Origin: Variovorax sp. DXTD-1
Lineage (GTDB): Bacteria; Pseudomonadota; Gammaproteobacteria; Burkholderiales; Burkholderiaceae_C
DNA: 64,000 bases
Assembly (NCBI RefSeq): GCF_003984625.1
Contig: NZ_RWKH01000025.1
Span: forward strand, 1 to 64,000
Reading direction: 5' to 3'
The notes below the pieces were generated by a model. It was not told the DNA's origin. It saw only the letters and a program-made list of their open reading frames with translations, and searched no databases. Positions 9,097-18,500 of the stretch are shown here, in pieces (position 1 is the first letter of the stretch; every line of letters starts with the position of its first letter). Both the position numbers and the translations under genes were made by a program.

Positions 9097-9531
9097 AACT
9101 GCAAATCAAGGAAGGTTGGGGAATTGCCGCTCCCCATGGGGCTGAAAGCAGCCGGCCCGGCCATTTTCGTTCATCCGATTGCAAGCATCGAATGCAAATT
9201 TAATACCTAACTACTACTCTCCTTGATTGGCGAGTGTTTGCACGCGATTCGCACGATTACCTGACTTCCGAGTCATGGGCAAAGCCCGACGCCTCCCGTT
9301 GGAGTGGGAATATTTCACAAATGCGTTGCTTTTTTGAGGCTCGACTTCAACCCAGGCAAAGTTGTTTTCTTGTTTGTTAACAATACCTTGGCATCACCGA
9401 CACGGATCGCGTTACAAAAAACTGGTCGAACACCAGATGTAACTGAAGGTTGGTCGCCCAAAATCGCGCCGCCGTTAGCAATTACTTCGGCTGTGAAACC
9501 GTTTCGCAGCCGCGGTCAGCCGAACACCCTC
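9097..9531. other. Long AT-richer divergent intergenic region upstream of the giant-protein operon
   Basis: No gene is supported in these 435 nt, although the reading frame of the downstream giant gene stays open back to a GTG at 9304. Composition is clearly richer in A/T than the flanking coding DNA. It contains a TTTAAT hexamer (9199-9204) and the perfect palindrome TTGTTAACAA (9374-9383). The promoters of gph and of the giant operon should lie here. A leader RNA of up to about 300 nt is possible. Confidence 0.55.
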
Positions 9532-12500
9532 ATGCCCAAGCTCAACTTTCTCCGCCCTCGCACCCACCGGTTTGCCCTGGAGAGCCGGCAGCTCTTCGAC
9601 GGTGCCGCCTTCGTCGAAGCTGCGGCCCATGCGGATTCGGCGCCCGCCGATGCGCACCATGCACCCGCGGCGGAATCGCCCGCGCCCGCGCCCGCGCCCG
9701 CGCCGGCCCAGCCTGCGCGTGAGTCCATGGCCGAGCGGGCCAGCGCCGAGCCCGCGCAGCCGGCGGCCGCGTCAGCGCCCCACGAGGTGTATGTCGTGGA
9801 CCAGAACATTGCCAACTGGCAGCAGCTCGCCGCGGCGGTGCCGCAAGGGGCCCAATTGATCGTGCTGGACTCCGGCTCTTCCGGCGTTCAGCAGCTCGCC
9901 GTCGCGCTCAGCGGCCAGACCGGCATTACGGCATTGCACATCCTGAGCCACGGCAGCACGGGCGAAATCACGCTGGGGAACGAACAGGTCGACACGGCCT
10001 CTCTCGGCGGCTCGGCGGACGCCTGGCGCGCCATCGGCGCGAGCCTGAGCGCGGATGCCGACATCCTGCTCTACGGCTGCGACGTGGCGGCCGACGGCGC
10101 CCAGTTCTCGCAAGCACTCGCCAGCCTGACCGGCGCCGACGTGGCCTCGTCCACCGACGCCACCGGTGCCACGGCGCGCGGGGCGGACTGGGCGCTCGAA
10201 TCCGCCACCGGCGCCATCGAGACGCGCAGCTTCGCCGCCGCCGATTTCGACGGCCTGATGGCCGCGCCGACGGTGGCGACCACCGCCACCCGCCTGACCG
10301 TGGCGGAGCCGAGCGACCTCAACCAGGCGGGTGCGGACCGCGCCACCCTGAGCGGCTGGACCATCACCGACGACGGTTCGGGCAACGTGACGGTCACCGT
10401 GGTCGTGGAAAACCCGTCCGTGGGCACGCTGTCCTCGGCCAGCACCACCGGCGTGAGCGCCATTGCCGGTGGCTTCAGCTTCACGGGCAGCGTGGCGAAC
10501 GCGAATGCCTGGGTGAACCAGCTGGTGTTCACCTCGGCCGACGTCGAACTCGGCACCACGGCCGCCAACACGCGCATCCTCGTGAACGTCACCGATTCCG
10601 AGTCGCCGGCGCTGAACGCGAGCCGCGCCCTCGACGTGACGGTCACCCCTTCGAACGACCCGGTGATCGTCGCCGACGCCACGCAGGCCGTCGCCGAAAT
10701 CGGCAGCACCACGATCACGCTCGCGACGCTGAATGCGATCGACCCCGAGGTGGCGCACGGCACCCAGGAACCAAGCCAGATCGTGTACGGGCTCACGGCC
10801 GCTCCGGTCCACGGCTACCTGACGGTCGGCGGCACGCGCCTGGGCATCGGCAGCGTGTTCACGCAGCAGGACGTGATCGATGGCCGGGTGGTCTACGTCC
10901 ACACGGCCACGGGCGCCAACCAGAACACGCAGGACAGCTTCGCCGTGCAGGTCAACGACGGCGCGACGCTGTCGAACCGCTCCGACACGGCCACCATCAC
11001 GCTGAACGTCACACCCCAGAACCAGGCACCGACCGTGAGCGGCTCGGGCAACATCCTCGAAGGCCAGCCGGCCAATGCGCTCGACAGCGGCGGCAATCCC
11101 GCTTCGGTGGTCGGTAACTTCATCGTGGCGCAGGGCGGCGGCGATGACGATGCATCGGCACTCACGGTGAGGCTGACCAGCCTGCCCACCGACGGAACCC
11201 TGTTCTTCGGCGGCGCGGTGACCATCGGCGGCGTCGCGCAGACGATCGCCAACCGGGCCGTGACACAGGCCGACATCGACGCGGGCTTCGTCTTCGCCTA
11301 CGCCGACCGCGGCAACCTGACCTATGGCAACAACGGCAACCGCGACGCCAACCCGGCAACCGGCTATCCGTTCGACGACGGCTTCGGCGTCGAGATCGCC
11401 GACGCCGGCGGCGGCGCCGGTTCCGGCGCGGCACTGACCGCCAGCACGACCATCGAGCTGACCATCCGGCCGACCAACGACGATCCGGCCCTGGTGCCTG
11501 CCAGCACCCTTGAGGCCACCGTCACTGCCGCGGGCAACGTCAACGGCCCCTACATGGTGACACTGACTGCAGCCATGCTGAATGTGTCGGACGTCGACTC
11601 GAGCGACAACCGCCTGACCATCGCGGTGGTTTCGCAAGCCGGCATGAACCAGGGCCGCCTGCTGCTGAACGGACGGGAGCTGCCGAACGGCGGCACCTTC
11701 ACGGTGGCCGACATCAAGGCCGGCCGCGTGCAGTATGTGCAGCAGCTCGGGGCCAACGCGGGCGACATCGACCAGTTCCAGTTCCAGGTCCGCGACAACA
11801 CCACGAGCGTGCGCTGGAACGCGGACGGCACGCCGATCCAGCGCGACGGCGGCCAATACGACGACGGCGGAACAACGGGCGACTACAGCGACGACACCCT
11901 GCGGACCTTCAACTTCACGATCAACCTCGCGGAAACGCCCGCGGGCAACGGCGGTGCGCTGGTTCCGCTGGACAACACGGCCACGCATGCCGACTCCAGC
12001 TATGCCGGCACCAATACCGCCGGCAACTCGCGCGGCAACCTCAGCGAAGGGGGGACCATCGTGCTGTCGGGCACCGGTGCCGACTTCAGTGCCACGCCCG
12101 GGCTGAGCTATACGGTCGAGGGCGTCGACCCCCAGCAGGTGGTCTACACCGTGCTGGGCTTCAGCGGCGGCAGCGACGGCGAATGGAACGGCGTGCTGCA
12201 GCGCTTCGATGCGGCGAGCAACAGCTGGGTCGACCTGGGCGTCTTCGACACCTTCACGCAGGCCGACCTCAACGCCAACCGGGTCCGCTTCGTGCACGAC
12301 GGCGACAGCGAAGACTTCGAATCGAGCGTGCAGCTGTCGGCGTCGGCCGGCGTGCTGGTCAGCGACGGCAACGGCGGCGTGCAGGCGGACTCCTGGGTCA
12401 CGAGCTTCAGCTTCTACGCGACGCCGGTCAACGATGCGCCCGTCACCACCGGCTCCTCCAATACGGTCATCCCCGAAGGCAGCACGGCCTACATCACGAC

Positions 12501-15500
12501 CGGCCAGATCCAGATCAGCGACCCGGACGATGCGGTCAGCGAGGGCTACCTGGAAGGCTCCGCCACGGCGCCGGGCGGCGGCGACAACTACGCCTTCAAC
12601 AACGCCCCGAGCGGCAACGACGCGCTGCGGTTCCAGGTGGTATCGCTCCCGCCGGGCGGCACGCTGGAGTATTTCAACGGCACCAGCTGGGTTGCCGTCA
12701 CCACCGCCCAGCTGATCAATGCGTCGTTGATCACCGGTTCGGCCGGCACCACCGGCCTGCGCTTCGTGAGCGACGGCTCGGAGCTGCGCAGCACGAGCTT
12801 CGACGTGGTCGCGGTCGACCGCTGGGGCGCGACCTCGAACACCGCGACCGTGACGATCCAGATCACCAACGTCAACGATGCACCGCAGATCGCCGCCGAC
12901 CCGACGCAGACCGATCCGGAGCCCTCGTCCAACAACGAGCCGCTGACCGTGGCCGAGGGCGGCTACGCGCAGATCACGACGGCCATGCTCTCGGCCTTCG
13001 ATCCCGACAGCACCACCACGCAGGTGCAGTACACCATCACCACGGCCGCGGCGCGGGGCAGCATCGCTTATTCGACCGATGGCGTCACGTTCCTGCGGCT
13101 GGGCGCCGGTTCCGCTTTCACAGAAGCCGACGTGCGTGCGGGCCGCATCTACTACCTGCACGGCGGCACTGAATCGAACGGCGCCGTCTACCCAGGGTCG
13201 CCGACCGATTCCTTCCGCTTCAGCCTCGGCGACGGCGACAAGGAGCAACAGAACAACCAGTTCTGGATCTACGTCACGCCGGCCAACGATGCGCCTGTGG
13301 TGAGCGGGCCCACGGAACCGATTCCGGTCGACAGCGCCACCGGCGCCAACAACCCGGTGCCGGGCTTCAGCGTGGCCGATCCCGACATGGATACGCCGCA
13401 GGCCGGGGAAACCGACTTCGTGCAGGTCACGGTGCGGCTGCTCGACGCCAATGGCAATGCCTTCACTGCAGGCGACTATGCGGGCGTGACCATCGGCGCG
13501 GCCGGCACTGCCACGATCGACACCGACAAGAACGGCGCCGGCGACTACCTGACGCTGCGCGGCACGCGCGCCGAAATCAACGCGGCGCTGGCTACGCTGA
13601 CCGTGACCTTCAACACCGACCGCGACGTGGCCTACCAGGTCCAGGTCATCGCCGACGACCGGCTGCGCGACGAGGCGAGCGGCGCCCTGGAAACGGGCGC
13701 CAACGGCGGCCCGGTGAACGAATCCGATCCGGCCGGCAGCGCCGGCATCGCGATCCCGGCCACCGAATACGACTGGTACAGCGCGACGGTACCGACCACG
13801 GGCGCCATCACCGGCAACATGTCGGCCGCCTCGGTGCGCATCTTCGCCTCGAGCGAAAACGACCCGGGCGTACTGCAGGCCCCGCCCTCGGCCAACGTGG
13901 TCGAAGACCAGGCGAGCTACATCGGCGGCGGCTTCGTCGTGAGCGATCCCGAATCCGCGGCCTTCGATACACCGATCACGGTGACTCTCTCGGTACCGAG
14001 CGGCACGCTCGGCATCGGCGGGGCCGGCGCGCAGGGCAGCTTCACGCCGGGCGGCGGCCAGGCCGTCACGATCACCGGCGACAACACCGGCACGCTGGTC
14101 CTCACCGGCCGGGCGAGCGACATCGAGGCGCTGCTCAACAGCGGCGCCTCAACCGGCCTGACCTACCGCAGCGCAGCCAACGTCAACCACGACACCAACG
14201 GCGGCGCCGGCGGCGACGTCACGCTCACGGTCTCCTTCGACGATGCGGGTTCGCGCATCGGCGACGACACCGGCAGCGGCAGCGTCGCGAACAACCCGGC
14301 CAACGTGACGATGGCGCTGACGATCGCGCCGGTGAACGACGCGCCGACAGTCACGCTCAATGGCGCCACGCCGAGTACGCCCCTCGTGCTGACCGGCGGC
14401 GCCACCCCGACGGCGGTGCCCGGCTTCGTGGTCGGCGACGTCGACGTCACTGGCGACATCGACAACGGTTCGGACTCCGACGTCACCGACGGCGAAACCG
14501 ACTTCCTGCAGGTCACGATCCGCATCACCGATGCGGCCGGCGTCCCCTTGGCCGCAAGCGCCTACAGCGGCACGAGCAGCATCACGATCGAGTCGAGCAA
14601 CGCAGGCTCGGGTGTCGTGATCGACCCGACCTTCGACGGCACCGACAGCGCGCTCGTCATCAGCGGCACGCGAGCCCAGGTGCAGGCCTATCTCGACGGC
14701 CTGCGCGTCGCGCTGACCGGCGGCCTCGCCAACGGCGACCAGACCTACCGTGTCGAAGTCATCGTCGACGACCGTGTACGCGACGGCGGCGGCAGCGTCA
14801 CCGGCGCCAACGGCGGCCAGAACAACAACGCGGGCAACGGCACCATCGTGCCGCCGGCCACGCCGATCGATCCCTATGCGGCCACGCCGGGCGGACTCAC
14901 GAGCAACGTGGCTTCCACCTATCGCACGCTGTTCCCCTCGTCGATCAACGACCCGGCGCACATCGCGGCCGGCAACCTCGCCGTCGGCGAAGGCGGCGGC
15001 AGCGTCACGATCACGGGCATCACCGTGACCGACCAGGACGCGCTGGAGACCAGCGTCCTGACCGCCACGGTGTCGGTGCCCGCGGGCTTCACGATCACGG
15101 CCATCGGCGCGGGCAGCGGCGGCAACGCCGCGATCGCGGGCGACGGCCGCTCGGTCACGATCACGGGCACGCTGGCCGAGATCAACAGCCGCATCAACAC
15201 CATCGCGGTGCAGCTGCCCGACGCACCGGGCGACGCCACGCGCTCGGACTGGAACGGCGCCTTCGACGTGATCGTCGTGGTCGACGACGAGGGCAACACG
15301 GGCGGCCGTCCTGCCACCTTGGCGGGGGGCGACAACAACACGACCGGCACCTTCCAGTACCAGGACGGCATTGCAGCCGACCTCATCACCACGCGCACCT
15401 TCAGCTTCACCGTCAATCCGCTCAACGATGCGCCGAACGTCGTCAACGGCAACACCGAGACCCTCGCGGCTGTGAACGAGGACGTGGGCACCTCGGCGGC

Positions 15501-18500
15501 CGGCGCCACGGTCGGTGCGCTGTTCAGCGGCCATTTCGCCGACGCGGTCGACAGCATCGACAACACCAACAGTGGCAGCGGCGGCAGCGCATCCGACAGC
15601 TTCTGGGGCGTGGCCATCACCGGCCTCGCGCTCGATCCCGCGCAGGGCACGTGGCAGTACTCGCTCGACGGATCGACCTGGACCGCGGTCGGCGCGCGCA
15701 GCGACGCGAATGCGCTGGTGCTCGCCTCGAGCGCGCAGCTGCGCTTCGTGCCGGCAGCCAACTTCCACGGCACGCCGAATGCGCTAACGGTGCGCCTGGT
15801 CGAAACAGATGCCAACAGCGACAGCGCCACGACCGACCCGGTCTCCGGCGCGGTCGTGAACGTGTCCGGCGCCGGCAATGGCGGCACGACCGTCTACAGC
15901 GCCACCACGGTGGTGCTGTCGACCAGCGTGGCCAACGTGAACGACCGGCCGACCGCGGCCGATGCCGTCCTCACCACCGGCATCGAAGACCAGCAAGGCC
16001 AACCCGCACCCGCCGCCACCGCTGCCAGCCTGTTCGGCGCCGGCTACGGCGACGCCACGGACGACCAGCGCGCGATCACCGGCGGAGCCAATGCGTCGAC
16101 CACGTTCGGCGGTATCGCGATCGTTGGCAACGCTGCGACCGCGGCCCAGGGCACCTGGCAGTACTCGACCGACGGCACGACCTGGACGAACGTGCCCACC
16201 GGTGCTTCCGACAGCGATGCGCTCCTGCTCGCGCCCGATGCGCAATTGCGCTTCGTGCCGGCCGCAAACTACAACGGCGCACCGGGCAGCCTGATCGTGC
16301 GCATATCCGACGCGCCGGTGAGCACCAGCACCGGCGCGGACATCAGCGCCACCACCGGTGCCCAGACCAGCCAGTGGTCCCTCACGCGCACGCTCTCGAC
16401 CACCGTGGTACCGCGCAACGATGCGCCGGCGCTCACCGGAACGACCGGTGCAACCGGCATCGAGAACGGCCAGACCGGCAGCGGCACCAGCATTCCACCG
16501 GTGGCGCTGCTCACCGGCGGCGGCGTGGCCGACCTCGACCTCGCGACCACGCCGGGCCTGGCCACCGGCACTTTCGGCGCCGGCCGCATCACCGTGAGCC
16601 TCGACGGCTACCAGCCCGGCGATGTGCTGTCGGTCGATCCGGCCGCGCTGCCTGCGGGCGTCACGGTGTCGGGCGGCAACGGCGCGCCGTTGATCGTGCA
16701 GTTCGTCGCCGGCACCACGGTGGCCGAGGTGCAGGCGGTGCTCGATGGGCTGCGCTACAGCAGCACGAGCGACAACCCGACCAACTACGGCGCCGACCCC
16801 GACCGCGTCTACACCATCGTCATCAACGACGGCAACAACACGCAGGCCGGAGGCGATGCGGGCGGACCCGCGCTCGACAGCAACGTGCTGACCGGAACGC
16901 TCGCGATCGCGGCCACGAACGATGCGCCGACGGCCAACGACGACACCCACAGCATCACCGAAGACACGGTCTCGGTCGGCAGCAATGTCATTGCGGGCCG
17001 CGTCGGCACCACAGGCCAAGGCGATACCGACCCCGACAACACCGTGCTGACCGTGACCGGCCTGCGCACGGGCGCCGAAACCGGCAGCGGGACCACGGGC
17101 AGCGTGGGCGCGGCGCTGGCGGGCACCTACGGCAGCGTGGTGCTCAATGCCGACGGCAGCTACACCTACACGCTCGACAACACCAACCCGCGCGTACAGG
17201 CGCTGACGGCTGGCGAGACGCTGGTCGAGGTCTATACCTACACCATCTCCGATGGCGCCGGCGGCACCGACACGGCCCAGCTCACCATCACGATCACCGG
17301 CGCCGCGAACAACGGCCCGGCCGACGACCTGCCTGCCATCGTGGTGAACGATGCGAACGGGGCCGCCACCGGCGAGCTCAGCGTCGACGAGGCCGGCCTC
17401 ACGAGCGCCGGCGACACCCGCGAGACGGCCGGCAGCACCTTCGCCATCAGCGCGGCGGACGGCCTGGCCTCGATCACGGTCAACGGCACCTCGTTCACGC
17501 TCGCGCAGCTGCAGGCCGCCACGCCCGGCGCGCCGCTGACCATCGCCACCGCCGACGGCGTGCTCAACATCACCGGCTTCACCCCGACCAGCACGGTGGG
17601 CAGCCTCACGACCGCCGGCACGGTGAGCTACAGCTACACGCTCGCGCAGCAGCAGGACCACACCGGCGGAGAGGTCACCGATCCGTTCGCGCTGACCGTG
17701 ACCGACCGCGACGGCGACGTCGCGAACGGCACGCTCACGGTGCTGATCGTCGACGACGTGCCGGTGGCGGTCAACGACACCAACAGCATCGGCGAAGACG
17801 CGGCACCGAACACCGTCAGCGGCGACCTGAAAACCGGCCCTACCGGCGATACCGATGGTGCCGACAACGGCAACGGTGTCCCCGTCTCCGAAGTGAAGTT
17901 CAACGGCACGACAGGCACGGTGGGTCTTCCGCTCGCAACGGCCTACGGCAGCATCGTCGTCAACGCGAACGGAACCTATACCTACACGCTCGACAACGAC
18001 AACGCCGCCGTCAATGCCCTGAAGGACGGCGAGACGCTGACCGAAACGGTGAACTACACCATCACCGATGCCGACGGCGACGCTTCCTCCGCCACGCTCA
18101 CGATCACCATCCATGGCCGCACCGACGTGGCCGGCGGACCGTCGATCGTGGCGGTCGACGGCAACGGCGCCGCCGCGGGCCAAACCGAGGTGCACGAGAG
18201 CGGCCTGACCGACGGCGCCGGCGGCACCGACCCGCGCGAAACCAGCAACGGCACCATCGCCATCGAGGCGGCCGACGGACTGACGTCGGTCACGGTCGGC
18301 GGCACTGCGCTGACGGTGGCGCAGCTGCAGGCGCTCGGCACCACGCCGGTCACCATCGACACCGGCGAGGGCACGCTGGTGCTCACGGGCTTCACGGCGA
18401 CCAGCTCGGTCGGCGGCGTGCCCACGGCCGGTACGCTGAGCTACACCTACACGCTCAAGAACCCGATCGACCAGCCCGGCGCGAGCGAGAGCTTCGATCC

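Noticed and set aside
9304-9531. GTG at 9304 as start of the giant protein
   Set aside because: It would add 76 residues with no signal peptide or family similarity. The LESRQLFDGAA region is expected near the N terminus, which fits the ATG at 9532.
9772-13248. Very long antisense and alternative-frame open frames over the giant gene (also 15651-19595 on plus and 15784-20256 on minus)
   Set aside because: They follow from high-GC repetitive coding sequence. Their products are Arg/His/Gly-rich without domains, while the plus frame from 9532 has clear domains throughout.
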